Shown piece by piece: positions 36,583-46,016 of a stretch of DNA of 64,000 nt. A program made the translations under genes and the position numbers. The notes under the pieces are model-generated. The model worked only from the letters and a program-made list of their open reading frames with translations. It had not been told where the DNA came from and did no database searches. The stretch's first letter is position 1. Each line of letters opens with the position of its first letter. Source of the stretch: an uncultured Oscillospiraceae bacterium (GTDB lineage: Bacteria; Bacillota; Clostridia; Oscillospirales; Acutalibacteraceae). Where the stretch lies: assembly GCA_900543305.1 (NCBI GenBank), contig UQQZ01000002.1:1-64000 (forward strand), written 5' to 3'.

Positions 36583-37662
36583 ATGAAGCAGTATCGCGTA
36601 GGCATCATTGGATGTACTGGCATGGTGGGTCAGCGTTTTGCCACCATTTTGGAGAACCACCCCTGGTTTAAAGTGACGGCTTTGGCCGCCAGTGCTCGGT
36701 CTGCCGGGAAAACATACGAAGAGGCAGTCAATGGTCGTTGGGCCATGAAAACTCCTATTCCAGCCTCTATGGCTCAGTTGCCTGTCTACGATGCAGAAGC
36801 CGATCGGGAGAAAATTGTTTCCCTGGTGGATTTTGTATTCTGTGCCGTCAATATGAAAAAAGAGGAAATCCGCGCGCTGGAGGAATCCTATGCTAAGCTG
36901 GAATGCCCTGTGGTTTCCAACAACAGCGCCCATCGCTCCACGCCCGATGTTCCCATGATTATCCCGGAAATCAATGCAGATCATGTGGAAGTCATTGAGG
37001 CCCAGAGAAAACGCCTGGGAACCAAGCGTGGATTTGTGGCGGTTAAGTGCAATTGCTCTCTGCAGAGTTATGTGCCTGCCATCCATCCCTTGATGGATTT
37101 GGGAGTGACCAAGGTTCTGGCTTGCACCTATCAGGCCATTTCCGGTGCCGGAAAGACCTTTGAAACCATGCCTCAAATTTTGGACAATGTAATCCCCTAT
37201 ATCGGCGGAGAAGAGGAAAAATCTGAGCAGGAGCCTTTAAAGATCTGGGGCCATGTGGAAAATGGCGTCATTGTCAATGCGCAGACCCCTTCCATCACTT
37301 CCCAATGTCTGCGGGTTCCCGTTTCTGATGGCCATATGGCAGCTGTTTTCTTCTCCCTGGAAAATAAGCTTTCCGTGGAAGAGATCATCGACCGCTGGGA
37401 GAAATTCAAAGGTCCCGCTCAGGAGCTGGATCTGCCCAGTGCACCCAAACAGTTTATCCATTACTTCACGGAGAATGATCGGCCTCAGCCCAAGTTGGAT
37501 CGGGATTTGGAGGGTGGCATGGCGATCTCTGTTGGCCGTCTGCGTCCTGACACCCAGTACGATTACAAATTTGTCTGCCTTTCCCACAACACCCTGCGGG
37601 GTGCTGCAGGCGGTGCTTTGCTCATGGCAGAGCTGCTTTGCAAGAAGGGCTACTTCGACTGA
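36583..37662 (+). CDS. asd: aspartate-semialdehyde dehydrogenase
   Basis: A 359-residue enzyme reducing L-aspartyl phosphate to aspartate semialdehyde, the branch point to lysine, threonine and methionine. The NADP fold is GIIGCTGMVGQRF; the catalytic cysteine is in KCNCSLQ. Length and sequence style fit the archaeal/fungal-type Asd found in many Clostridia. First gene of the lysine-riboswitch operon. Confidence 0.95.
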   Translation: MKQYRVGIIGCTGMVGQRFATILENHPWFKVTALAASARSAGKTYEEAVNGRWAMKTPIPASMAQLPVYDAEADREKIVSLVDFVFCAVNMKKEEIRALEESYAKLECPVVSNNSAHRSTPDVPMIIPEINADHVEVIEAQRKRLGTKRGFVAVKCNCSLQSYVPAIHPLMDLGVTKVLACTYQAISGAGKTFETMPQILDNVIPYIGGEEEKSEQEPLKIWGHVENGVIVNAQTPSITSQCLRVPVSDGHMAAVFFSLENKLSVEEIIDRWEKFKGPAQELDLPSAPKQFIHYFTENDRPQPKLDRDLEGGMAISVGRLRPDTQYDYKFVCLSHNTLRGAAGGALLMAELLCKKGYFD

Positions 37663-37682
37663 GAAATTGGAGGTAGGAGAGA

Positions 37683-38573
37683 ATGAAACAGGTAATTTTC
37701 ACTGGCGCGGCCACCGCGTTGGTAACGCCATTTGACGCCCAAGGAAATATCTCTTGGGATGAACTGGAAAAGTTGGTGGAATTCCAGATCGAGAAGGGCA
37801 TTGACGCCATTGTGGCCTGTGGCACCACAGGTGAAGCAGCCACCATGACCACAGAGGACCACATCAAGACCATCCAATTTATTCTGGAAAAAGTGAAAGG
37901 GCGTGTTCCCGTCATCGCAGGCACAGGCAGCAACGATACCGCTTTCTGTGTAGAGCTTTCCCTGGAAGCAAAACAGCTGGGAGCAGCGGGCTTGCTTTTG
38001 GTGACCCCCTATTATAACAAGACCTCTCAGAAGGGCATGATCGAAAGCTTCAACTATATTGCAGATCATGTAAAGATGCCCTGTATTTTGTACAATGTAC
38101 CCAGTCGGACGGGGTGCAATATCCAGCCTGCCACCTATAAGGAACTTTCTAAAAATCCCTACATTGTAGCTGTCAAAGAAGCCAATGGAGACATTGCCGC
38201 TGCAGCGCGGACGATGGCCCTGTGCGGGGACGATTTGACCATGTATTCCGGAGAAGATAACCAGACCCTGCCCATGATGGCATTGGGTGGAAAGGGCGTC
38301 ATTTCTGTTTTTTCCAATGCTTTGCCGGATGTGATGCATCAACTGACTTCTGCCATGCTTCAGAAAGATTTGGACACGGCCCGGAAGCTGAATATGGAAT
38401 ACCTTGATCTGATGGACGGGTTCTTCTTTGACGTGAATCCCATTCCCATCAAGGAGGCGCTGTTCCAGATGGGGCTCATTCACTCCAATTTCTGCCGTAT
38501 GCCTTTGACCACCATGACCGAGGAGGGCAAGGCCAAGCTGACGGCGCTGCTGAAACACCACGGTTTGGTGTAA
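37683..38573 (+). CDS. dapA: 4-hydroxy-tetrahydrodipicolinate synthase
   Basis: A 296-residue class I aldolase-type enzyme condensing aspartate semialdehyde and pyruvate. CGTTGEAATM carries the conserved Thr pair, PYYNKTSQKGM the active-site Tyr, and IVAVKEANGD the Schiff-base Lys. GGAGG precedes the ATG, 20 bp after asd. Confidence 0.97.
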   Translation: MKQVIFTGAATALVTPFDAQGNISWDELEKLVEFQIEKGIDAIVACGTTGEAATMTTEDHIKTIQFILEKVKGRVPVIAGTGSNDTAFCVELSLEAKQLGAAGLLLVTPYYNKTSQKGMIESFNYIADHVKMPCILYNVPSRTGCNIQPATYKELSKNPYIVAVKEANGDIAAAARTMALCGDDLTMYSGEDNQTLPMMALGGKGVISVFSNALPDVMHQLTSAMLQKDLDTARKLNMEYLDLMDGFFFDVNPIPIKEALFQMGLIHSNFCRMPLTTMTEEGKAKLTALLKHHGLV

Positions 38574-38607
38574 AGGTTTTTTGTGAAAAAGAAAGGATGT
38601 TTCCTAC

Positions 38608-39363
38608 ATGTTGACCCAAATAATTCTCTGCGGCTGCAATGGTAAAATGGGTGCCGCAGTTCAGAATTTTGTTTACCAACGGGGAGATTGCGCCATTGTG
38701 GCCGGTGTAGATCTTTCCGGTACAGGAAATGGTAATTTTCCCGTATATAAAACCTTAGAGGAGGTTTCTGAAACCGCTCAGGTTGTGGTAGATTTTTCCC
38801 ACCCCTCTGCCCTCTCCTCGATCTTGACTTATTGCCGGAATCATCCTGGAACTGCGGCGGTGCTCTGTACCACTGGCTACAGCTCGGAACAAACCCAGGA
38901 AATTCAAGAAGCTTCTAAAGAGTTGCCTTTGTTTTATTCCCGCAACATGTCTTTAGGTGTTAACTTGTTGATCGAATTGGCAAAAAAAGCGGAAGCGGTT
39001 TTAGGTGATGCTTTTGACGTGGAAATCGTGGAAATGCATCACAATCAAAAAATTGACGCCCCCAGTGGCACAGCGCTGATGATTGCGGATGCCATCAATC
39101 AAGTTCGGGATGATTCCATGAATTATGTCTATGACCGTCATTCCCAACGTAAGAAACGGGAAAAGCGGGAAATTGGATTACATTCGGTGCGGGGCGGCAC
39201 CATCGTAGGCGAACACCAGGTGATCTTTGCCGGACAGAGCGAAGTGATTACCCTGTCTCATTCTGCTCAGTCCAAAGAGCTTTTTGCTGCGGGAGCTGTG
39301 AATGCAGCGGTGTTCATGACCGGAAAAGGTCCGGGACTTTACGACATGTCCCATTTGATTTGA
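38608..39363 (+). CDS. dapB: 4-hydroxy-tetrahydrodipicolinate reductase
   Basis: 251 residues. The NAD(P) motif GCNGKMG is at the N-terminus; the signature EMHHNQKIDAPSGTAL carries the catalytic His/Lys. It reduces the dapA product toward tetrahydrodipicolinate. Third gene of the operon. Confidence 0.97.
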   Translation: MLTQIILCGCNGKMGAAVQNFVYQRGDCAIVAGVDLSGTGNGNFPVYKTLEEVSETAQVVVDFSHPSALSSILTYCRNHPGTAAVLCTTGYSSEQTQEIQEASKELPLFYSRNMSLGVNLLIELAKKAEAVLGDAFDVEIVEMHHNQKIDAPSGTALMIADAINQVRDDSMNYVYDRHSQRKKREKREIGLHSVRGGTIVGEHQVIFAGQSEVITLSHSAQSKELFAAGAVNAAVFMTGKGPGLYDMSHLI

Positions 39364-39376
39364 GGAGGAAACTTTT

Positions 39377-39835
39377 ATGAGTGCTTCCACTGTCATCAGT
39401 ACTGTTGACAATATTACACTGATTACCCTTCAAGATTTTCCTGCCAATGTATCTTCCATTGCAAAGATCTTTGACACAATTTCACAGTATGGAATCAATA
39501 TCGATATGATCTCTATGGCTCCCACCCATGGAGCCACAACAGGTCTGTCCTTTACCATATCCGATGAGGATATGATCGATATTTTGGGTTTTACTTCCAA
39601 GCTCAAGCAGGAAACAGATATCGATGTGATTGTCAGCAGTGTCAACCATAAGATTTCTGTCCACGATCCGATTATGAAGAACACCCCTGGCATTGCGGCG
39701 CAGGTGTTCAATGCCATTTCAGGGACCGATGCCGATATTCGGCTCATTACTACGTCGGAAGTGGAAATCTCCCTTTTGGTAACAGAGGCTGACTTTGACA
39801 CGGTATTAGGGGCCATTCAAAAGGCTATGGCTTAA
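39377..39835 (+). CDS. stand-alone ACT-domain protein resembling the aspartokinase regulatory region
   Basis: A 152-residue protein made of two ACT modules (about 8-75 and 85-150). The stretches QYGINIDMISMAP and TTGLSFTISDEDM match the C-terminal regulatory half of aspartokinase, and the second module has VFNAISGTDADIRLITTSEVEIS. No kinase domain is attached and no lysC lies in the window. GAGGAGG precedes the ATG, 13 bp after dapB, so it is under the lysine riboswitch. It could regulate a separate aspartokinase in trans, like the beta subunit of Bacillus LysC; that is inference. Confidence 0.85.
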   Translation: MSASTVISTVDNITLITLQDFPANVSSIAKIFDTISQYGINIDMISMAPTHGATTGLSFTISDEDMIDILGFTSKLKQETDIDVIVSSVNHKISVHDPIMKNTPGIAAQVFNAISGTDADIRLITTSEVEISLLVTEADFDTVLGAIQKAMA

Positions 39836-39879
39836 AAGAGCCCTCATTTGGCAAAATAAAACGGATTTCATTGACCGGA

Positions 39880-39915
39880 CCACGCTGTGATGCATTTGCT
39901 TTTCAGCGTGGTTTT
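39880..39915 (+). terminator. terminator of the lysine operon
   Basis: An 8-bp stem CCACGCTG/CAGCGTGG (39880-39887 with 39904-39911) with a 16-nt loop and TTTT. The short T-run makes it moderate. The next promoter overlaps it. Confidence 0.65.
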
Positions 39916-39923
39916 GCTATAAT
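39896..39923 (+). promoter_or_regulatory. promoter of the P-loop kinase-like gene
   Basis: TTGCTT (39896-39901), 16 bp, TATAAT (39918-39923) with extended -10 TGC, overlapping the terminator of the lysine operon. Confidence 0.7.
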
Positions 39924-39950
39924 TGGGAAAATGTCATTGGTGGTGACAAG

Positions 39951-40448
39951 ATGAAAATTCACATTATTGGGCCCAGTGGTTCTGGAAAAACATACCTTGC
40001 AAAGGGTTTATCCGAAAAATATCATATACCAGTCTGTTCCTTGGATGACCTCTTTTGGGACAATTCCAGAGGGTCATTCAGTTGTAAACGGGATGAATAT
40101 TCCAGGGACAAGATGCTGACACAAACATTGGGCCGGGAACATTGGATCATTGAAGGGGTTCAATTCACCTGGTGTGAGCAGTGCTTTAGAGATGCAGATG
40201 TCATTTATTTTTTGAATACGCCACCATTCCTTTGTCGCTATCGTATTCTCCATCGATTTATAAAACGGAAAATCAGGAAAACAAGCAGGAAAAATGAAAC
40301 TTTAAAGTCGGTAGTCGATTTGCTGAAATGGACAAGGAAGTTTTACAGAGTCAACCTGCCGGCTATGCGAAAGATACTTTCCCCCTATACAGGTAAAGTT
40401 ATCACCCTGTCCCATAAAAAAGAGATTCAGCGTCTATTTGATTCCTGA
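39951..40448 (+). CDS. FlaR-like P-loop NTPase (adenylate-kinase-like)
   Basis: A 165-residue protein of the DNA topology modulation protein FlaR / adenylate-kinase-like family. Walker A is GPSGSGKTYLAK (7-18) and SLDDLFWD is the typical following motif; IIEGVQFTW and ADVIYFLNTPP match the family core. A basic region (RFIKRKIRKTSRK) follows. Its codons are visibly more A-rich than those of its neighbours, a hint of later acquisition. It is monocistronic between a promoter and a terminator. Function unknown. Confidence 0.78.
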   Translation: MKIHIIGPSGSGKTYLAKGLSEKYHIPVCSLDDLFWDNSRGSFSCKRDEYSRDKMLTQTLGREHWIIEGVQFTWCEQCFRDADVIYFLNTPPFLCRYRILHRFIKRKIRKTSRKNETLKSVVDLLKWTRKFYRVNLPAMRKILSPYTGKVITLSHKKEIQRLFDS

Positions 40449-40453
40449 TATAC

Positions 40454-40498
40454 AAAAGAGGGCCTCTCCTTTTCAGATGAAGGAGAGACCCTCTTTTT
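40454..40498. terminator. bidirectional terminator
   Basis: A long stem of about 16 bp (40454-40471 with 40480-40497) with A-run and T-run on the two sides, between the FlaR-like gene and tyrS, which face each other. Confidence 0.92.
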
Positions 40499-40531
40499 AG
40501 AATCTGTGAAAATAATCTCTTAGCTCAGTTT

Positions 40532-41758
40532 TTAGCACACAGCCTTGTGAAACACTTTTTTGCCTTTTTTGATGACAAGACCCTTTTCAAATGCTTCTTT
40601 CGGGAAAGTTTTATTCATGTCTGTCACCTTTTCGTCTGCCACTGTCAAACCGCCCTGCTGGATCAGTCTTCGGCCTTCCCCTTTGGAGGGAACCAGCCCC
40701 GTCTTGAGCAACAGATCCAAAACGGTAATTTCTCCGTCGGTGAAATCTTCATCAGAAAGTTGGGTGGTGGGCATGTTAGAGGTATCGCTACCTGCACCAA
40801 AGAGAGCTCGAGCGCCTTCCTGAGCTTTTTTGGCCTCTTCTTCCCCATGAACCATCTTGGTCAGCTCAAAGGCAAGAATTTCTTTTGCCTTGTTCAGCTG
40901 GCTGCCTTCCCAATGGCTCATTTCCTCGATCTCCTCCAGAGGCAGGAAGGTGAGCATCCGTACACATTTGATCACATCGGCGTCATCCACATTGCGCCAG
41001 TACTGATAGAAGTCGAAGGGACTGGTCTTGTTGGGATCCAGCCACACAGCATTTCCGGCAGTTTTGCCCATCTTTTTTCCCTGAGAGTCAGTAAGCAGGG
41101 TGATAGTCATAGCATGAGCATCCTTGCCCAGTTTCCGGCGAATCAGTTCGGTGCCGCCCAGCATGTTGCTCCACTGGTCATCACCGCCAAATTCCATGTT
41201 GCAGCCATAGTGCTGGAATAGGTAGTAGAAGTCGTAGCTTTGCATGATCATGTAGTTAAACTCCAGGAAAGAGAGTCCCTTTTCCATGCGCTGCTTGTAG
41301 CATTCTGCCCGGAGCATGTTGTTGACGCTGAAGCAGGCGCCCACTTCCCGCAGCAGTTCCACATAGTTCAGATTCAGCAGCCAGTCGGCGTTGTTGAGCA
41401 TCATTGCTTTGCCCTCACCCTGGCCAAACTCGATGAATCGCTCCATCTGTCGCTTGAAGCAGGCAGCGTTGTGGTCGATATCCTCTTTGGTGAGCATTTT
41501 ACGCATGTCAGTGCGACCGGTGGGATCTCCGATCATAGTGGTGCCTCCGCCAATCAATGCGATGGGTTTATTGCCAGCCATCTGCAGCCGCTTCATCAAA
41601 GTGAGGGCCATAAAGTGACCGGCGGTCAGGCTGTCGGCGGTGCAGTCAAAGCCAATGTAAAAAACAGCTTTTCCGTTATTTACCACCTGGCGGATTTCCT
41701 CTTCGTTGGTGACCTGGGCAATCAATCCCCGGGCCTGTAGTTCTTCGTAAACTCCCAT
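40532..41758 (-). CDS. tyrS: tyrosyl-tRNA synthetase
   Basis: 408 residues from ATG 41758; a further in-frame extension runs into the T-box terminator and is not coding. Class I motifs are HFMAL (HIGH-like) and KKMGKT (KMSKS-like); a C-terminal S4-like RNA-binding region follows (about 340-408). It charges tRNA-Tyr and is controlled by an upstream T-box. Confidence 0.96.
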   Translation of the reverse strand: MGVYEELQARGLIAQVTNEEEIRQVVNNGKAVFYIGFDCTADSLTAGHFMALTLMKRLQMAGNKPIALIGGGTTMIGDPTGRTDMRKMLTKEDIDHNAACFKRQMERFIEFGQGEGKAMMLNNADWLLNLNYVELLREVGACFSVNNMLRAECYKQRMEKGLSFLEFNYMIMQSYDFYYLFQHYGCNMEFGGDDQWSNMLGGTELIRRKLGKDAHAMTITLLTDSQGKKMGKTAGNAVWLDPNKTSPFDFYQYWRNVDDADVIKCVRMLTFLPLEEIEEMSHWEGSQLNKAKEILAFELTKMVHGEEEAKKAQEGARALFGAGSDTSNMPTTQLSDEDFTDGEITVLDLLLKTGLVPSKGEGRRLIQQGGLTVADEKVTDMNKTFPKEAFEKGLVIKKGKKVFHKAVC

Positions 41759-41815
41759 GTTGTTCCCAACCTTTCCAAAAATGATGTTTTGAAAATGCCC
41801 AGGGTAGCTTTTTCC

Positions 41816-41851
41816 AAAAAGAAAAGCCCCCTGCATTTTCACGCAGAGGGC
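41816..41851 (-). terminator. T-box terminator
   Basis: On the minus strand a 9-bp stem GCCCTCTGC/GCAGGGGGC (41843-41851 with 41826-41834) followed by TTTTCTTTTT. It follows the T-box sequence and precedes tyrS. Confidence 0.88.
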
Positions 41852-42088
41852 GATAAAAGACTTACCGCGGTACCACCTCAATTTATCACGGCCTTACGGT
41901 CCGTGACCTTACGGGCACATCTATGCCCTGGCAGAGTAACGCCTGCCAAACGGCGATCCCTACTGAAAAAGTTCAGGACAGCGGCTCGGGACTGTATGTT
42001 CAACTGCCGCCACGTTCTTGCTTTCACCAACCGCAAGTTCTCTGTGCCGTAGGACTCGGCAGTCTACTTTGTTCCGTCATTGCCATTG
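41816..42088 (-). promoter_or_regulatory. T-box leader, tyrosine
   Basis: The conserved T-box TGAGGTGGTACCGCGG is at 41865-41880 (minus strand). Upstream is a long stem I region with AGAACTTGCGG; a UAC triplet (41994-41996) in the likely specifier loop context GAACATACAGTC fits tyrosine. The terminator follows the T-box. Uncharged tRNA-Tyr should favour antitermination and tyrS expression. Confidence 0.93.
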
Positions 42089-42094
42089 TGTGCT

Positions 42095-42123
42095 ATTATA
42101 CGGCTGAACCTGAAAAAAGTCAA
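42095..42123 (-). promoter_or_regulatory. tyrS promoter
   Basis: On the minus strand TTGACT (42118-42123), 17 bp, TATAAT (42095-42100). It overlaps the last codons of recN. Confidence 0.85.
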
Positions 42124-43778
42124 GACTTCCGAAGCATTTCTTCCGCCATTTCCAGTTGAAGGGGCGTAATCCCATCACCGCCGATTATCCGCGCTACTTC
42201 GTGTTTTCTTCCCTCAAAGTCCAGTTCTTTCACCTGGGTATAGGTGCGTCCTTGATCCACATGCTTGGAAATTAACAAGTGATGGTCAGCCAAAGCGGCC
42301 ATCTGGGCCAGATGAGTGATGCATAGAACTTGTCTATTCTGAGAAACTTGACGCAGTTTCTGCCCCACTTTTTGGGCGGCTGCCCCGCTGATCCCTGTGT
42401 CCACCTCATCAAAAATTAAGGTTTGCACTTTATCTTTTCCGGAGAGGACAGTTTTGATGGCCAGCATGATTCGTGACAACTCGCCTCCCGATGCAATCTT
42501 CGACAAAGGTTTAGGCGGTTCTCCCTGATTGGCAGAGACCAAAAACTGGATTCTGTCACAGCCCATCTGATAAAGGGGGACCCGTTGAATATCCGTCTCG
42601 AACTCGATGCCCGGCATATTTAAGAAAGACAGCTCCTTTTTGACCTGGCGCAGAAACAGTCCGGAAGCGGCACGCCTTTTTTCGGAAAGCTCCTTGGCTA
42701 AAGCGATTGCTTCCTTCTTCTGCTGTTCATACTGCGACTCCAGACGTTCCCGCTCTTCATCTGAGAACTCGATCTGATGAAGCCTTCTCTTACAGTCGTC
42801 CAAAAAATCCAGTATTTTTTCTTCGCTGGAACCGTATTTCAACCCCAATTTGTATAGAAGATCCAATCGTTCCTCAATGGCGTCCAATTGGGCAGGATCA
42901 AAGTCCACCCCTGTGCCTCGCAGAATAGCATCCACATCTTCCAGAAGATACCCTGCCTCCTGTAGTTTTTGAGAGGCTTCTTCCAATTCCGGCAAATAGG
43001 GTGCAATGCGTTCTGCTTCCTCAGAGGCTTGAGAAACTTCTGTGAGTAATCCGGGATTTTCCTCATCACCGGACAGCAATTCCCTGAGTAATTCCAACGA
43101 ACCGGAAATTTTTTCGCTGTTGCGAATGATCTCCCGCTGGCTTTCTAGTTCTTCCCGTTCCCCAACATGAATTTGGGCGCTTTCGATTTCATCAATTTGA
43201 TAGTGAAGCAAGTCCGATAACCTGGCTTTTTCCCCTTTGTCTGTTTGAAGGGCTTCCAGGCGATGTTGTGTCTCACGCAAGGCATGATAAGCATTCTGGT
43301 AGGCTCCTAAGAGCGATTCCAGTTCCCCAAAGCTGTCCAGATAGGTCATGTGGACCTCTGGAGAAAGCAGCTCATAGCTTTCATGTTGTCCATGAATGGT
43401 AATCAATCGTGGTCCCAACTGTTTGAGCATGGACACAGTAGCTGGGGCTCCGTTGCATTTGCAATGGGATCTGCCTGCCGACCTGATTTCACGTTGGATT
43501 AAGAGTGATCTATCTTCCTCTCTGGGAATGGAAAACCGATCTAACAGATCCAGGGTATCTTGATCCAAATCCGTAAACAGGGCAGAAACAGAAGCTGTAT
43601 CCGAACCGGTGCGAACCAACTCTTTGGAGGTCCTGTCCCCCAGCACTGCGTGAATGGCGTCAATGATGATAGATTTACCGGCGCCGGTTTCGCCGGTCAA
43701 AACGGTAAATCCTTCCTCAAAATCGATGGAGGCTTTTTCGATTACAGCAATATTCTGAATGAACAACTGAGACAGCAT
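42120..43778 (-). CDS. recN: DNA repair protein RecN
   Basis: A 552-residue SMC-like ATPase acting in double-strand break repair. Walker A GETGAGKS (about 30-37), long coiled coil (about 150-380), signature ASGGELSRIMLAI and Walker B LIFDEVDTGISG. It lies 6 bp after argR, the standard argR-recN arrangement. Confidence 0.97.
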   Translation of the reverse strand: MLSQLFIQNIAVIEKASIDFEEGFTVLTGETGAGKSIIIDAIHAVLGDRTSKELVRTGSDTASVSALFTDLDQDTLDLLDRFSIPREEDRSLLIQREIRSAGRSHCKCNGAPATVSMLKQLGPRLITIHGQHESYELLSPEVHMTYLDSFGELESLLGAYQNAYHALRETQHRLEALQTDKGEKARLSDLLHYQIDEIESAQIHVGEREELESQREIIRNSEKISGSLELLRELLSGDEENPGLLTEVSQASEEAERIAPYLPELEEASQKLQEAGYLLEDVDAILRGTGVDFDPAQLDAIEERLDLLYKLGLKYGSSEEKILDFLDDCKRRLHQIEFSDEERERLESQYEQQKKEAIALAKELSEKRRAASGLFLRQVKKELSFLNMPGIEFETDIQRVPLYQMGCDRIQFLVSANQGEPPKPLSKIASGGELSRIMLAIKTVLSGKDKVQTLIFDEVDTGISGAAAQKVGQKLRQVSQNRQVLCITHLAQMAALADHHLLISKHVDQGRTYTQVKELDFEGRKHEVARIIGGDGITPLQLEMAEEMLRKS

Positions 43779-43784
43779 ATCAGG

Positions 43785-44237
43785 TCACCTGTTGATCAAT
43801 TTCCGGAATTCTTCTTGAGTTGCCAGGGCGTCTGCGTCGGTACGGCAAACGATAAAGATGGTGTCTTCTCCCGCCAAAGTCCCCACAAACCCTTGCCAGT
43901 GCATGGAGTCCATGGAAGCACATACAGCCTGGGCCATACCGGTCATACAGCGTACAACTACCATGTTCTGGGCAGCTTCTACCGAGAGGACAGAATCGGA
44001 AAAGAAGGAATAGAACTTGGAGGACATGTCGTTGATGTTTTCATTCCCTGTGGAATAGCGGTATTTTCCCGTGCGGGAAAGAGTTTTCACCAAACGCAGC
44101 TCCTTGATATCGCGGGATACCGTTGCTTGGGTCACATCGAATCCGCTCTCCCGCAAATAGCGGAGAAGCTCGTCTTGGGTGTCGATGTCATATTCTTTGA
44201 TGAGCTCCAAAATTTTTGCGTGCCGTCGTGTTTTCAT
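43785..44237 (-). CDS. argR: arginine repressor
   Basis: 150 residues. The N-terminal winged helix has QATVSRDIKELRLVK; the C-terminal oligomerisation/arginine-binding domain has GTLAGEDTIFIV. Hexameric regulator of arginine metabolism. ATG 44237 gives the normal ArgR length; the upstream extension to 44378 overlaps nadK and is rejected. Confidence 0.96.
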   Translation of the reverse strand: MKTRRHAKILELIKEYDIDTQDELLRYLRESGFDVTQATVSRDIKELRLVKTLSRTGKYRYSTGNENINDMSSKFYSFFSDSVLSVEAAQNMVVVRCMTGMAQAVCASMDSMHWQGFVGTLAGEDTIFIVCRTDADALATQEEFRKLINR

Positions 44238-44301
44238 GAGGTGGATTCCAGTCCTTTCTGGCGGGTTTCGCCGGTTTTCCGTAAGAGCCATCGGTCCAAA
44301 C

Positions 44302-45141
44302 TTATGGCCGGGTTTCGATAATTTTCCGATTGAGGGTATCGTAAAAATCCTGTTTTCCCAAACGGACAAATCTGGCAAAGCGTTCTGCTCGAGAAAAGGT
44401 CAAACGATCTCCTTCGGAAACATCCAGAGGAGGTTCTCCATCTACGGAAAGATAAAGCCTCCCTATATTCTCAGGAATATCCACCAAAAGTGGTGAATCT
44501 CCTTTAAAAATTACGCTTCGGTTAAAGAGAGAGTGGGGACAAATGGGCGTATAGACCAAACAGTCCATGCTGGGTTCAATCACCGGTCCTCCTGCAGACA
44601 AGGAATCCGCGGTAGACCCTGTGGGAGTGGCCACAATAAAACCATCCGCCCGGTAGTTGTAGGATCGTCTTCCAAGAAGCATGCGGTAATCAATGATTTT
44701 TGCAGGTTCTCCTGAAAGAACGGCATCGTTGAGAGCGTAATAGTGATAGCTGCCTTTTTCTGTTTCCAGCTGAACAGAGAGCATGAGACGTTTTTCCTCT
44801 CTGTAGTCCCCATCCGCCAGATGGGAAAGCAAGGACAGTTCGTGGCGTTCCACTCCAGCGGTAAATCCCAGGGTGCCGGCATTGACGCCCAAGATGGGTT
44901 TATCCAGAGAAGCTGCCAGTTTTGCGGTGTGGATAATGGTTCCGTCTCCGCCGATTGCCACAAACAGGTCACACTCCCGCAAGACTTCCTCGTCTTGACC
45001 TTGACGATAGACACCATGTTTCGTAAAAAGATCGGTTTTTAATACAGTGTCACAGCCGCTTTGCTTTAAAATGGCAAGTACTTCCTCTGTACAAGTTTGT
45101 GCAGCCTGTTTGGTCAAATTGGGAAGTACGGCAATCTTCAC
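44302..45141 (-). CDS. nadK: NAD kinase
   Basis: 279 residues phosphorylating NAD to NADP. Motifs: GGDGT (about 66-70), NAGTLGFTAG, and TPTGSTADSLSAGGP, in which Asp replaces the usual Tyr after STA. GTG start with GGAGG 9 nt upstream. It is between tlyA and argR, the classic Firmicutes order. Confidence 0.95.
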   Translation of the reverse strand: MKIAVLPNLTKQAAQTCTEEVLAILKQSGCDTVLKTDLFTKHGVYRQGQDEEVLRECDLFVAIGGDGTIIHTAKLAASLDKPILGVNAGTLGFTAGVERHELSLLSHLADGDYREEKRLMLSVQLETEKGSYHYYALNDAVLSGEPAKIIDYRMLLGRRSYNYRADGFIVATPTGSTADSLSAGGPVIEPSMDCLVYTPICPHSLFNRSVIFKGDSPLLVDIPENIGRLYLSVDGEPPLDVSEGDRLTFSRAERFARFVRLGKQDFYDTLNRKIIETRP

Positions 45142-45197
45142 AGGAATCTCCCTCCTTTTGACGCCTGGAAGCTGAAAAAAGTCACTTCAACTTGTTA

Positions 45198-46016
45198 TTA
45201 TTTTCCGTTGGGACGATCTAGTGCCTGGTGCGATTGTTCTACCACCCATTCAGCGCTTGGAACTGTTTCCATGCACACGGGGGTGTCAGATCGTTCCAGA
45301 TAGATGAGATATTCGATATTTCCTTCCGGACCCTTGACTGGAGAAAAGGTGAGTCCCAAAATAGAATATCCGTGATCCAAGACAAAGTTTCGTATTTTTT
45401 CGATGACTTCTCGATGAACCGATTTGTCCCGGACAACACCCTTTTTTCCCACCTTTTCTCTGCCTGCCTCAAATTGTGGTTTGATCAGGCAGACCGCCTG
45501 GCCCTGTTCTCCCAGGAGAGGGCGTACCGCAGGCAAGATAATGGTAAGGGAAATAAAGGAAACATCCACAGAGAAAAAGTCGATTACTTCTGGAATTTGT
45601 TCCCGGGTCAAATATCGGGCATTGGTTCGTTCCAAATTGACCACACGGGGATCCGTTCGGAGGCTCCAGGCCAGTTGCCCATACCCTACATCCACGGAAT
45701 AGACTTTTCGTGCTCCATTTTGCAGCATACAGTCTGTAAAACCACCAGTGGAAGCGCCAATATCCATACAGGTTTTCTCTGCCAATGTAAGCCCAAACTC
45801 TTTCATGGCTTTTTCCAGCTTCAATCCCCCACGGCTTACATATTGCAGACCTTTTCCGCGGACTTCAATTTCTGCCTCTTCCGAAAAAGTATCTCCAGGC
45901 TTGTCCGCCTTTTGATGGTCCACATAGACATGCCCCGCCATAATCAGCACTTTGGCTTTTTCGCGGCTCTCAGCAAGGCCTCGTTCCGTCACAAGGATAT
46001 CAAGTCGTTTTTTCAG
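45198..46016 (-). CDS. tlyA: TlyA family rRNA 2'-O-methyltransferase, apparent CTG start
   Basis: 272 residues. An N-terminal S4 domain (KKRLDILVTERGLAESREKA) is followed by an FtsJ-like methyltransferase with DIGASTGGFTDCML. TlyA methylates 16S and/or 23S rRNA cytidines. Homologues start M-K-K-R-L; here the matching codon is CTG (46014-46016), with GGGAGG spaced 8 nt upstream, and no in-frame ATG, GTG or TTG lies at that point. The only upstream in-frame candidate (TTG 46067) is well inside dxs and precedes the ribosome binding site. It overlaps the dxs stop by 17 bp. Confidence 0.88.
   Translation of the reverse strand: MKKRLDILVTERGLAESREKAKVLIMAGHVYVDHQKADKPGDTFSEEAEIEVRGKGLQYVSRGGLKLEKAMKEFGLTLAEKTCMDIGASTGGFTDCMLQNGARKVYSVDVGYGQLAWSLRTDPRVVNLERTNARYLTREQIPEVIDFFSVDVSFISLTIILPAVRPLLGEQGQAVCLIKPQFEAGREKVGKKGVVRDKSVHREVIEKIRNFVLDHGYSILGLTFSPVKGPEGNIEYLIYLERSDTPVCMETVPSAEWVVEQSHQALDRPNGK

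Noticed and set aside
44238..44378. Longer ArgR start
   Set aside because: The extension overlaps nadK and would give an abnormal ArgR length.
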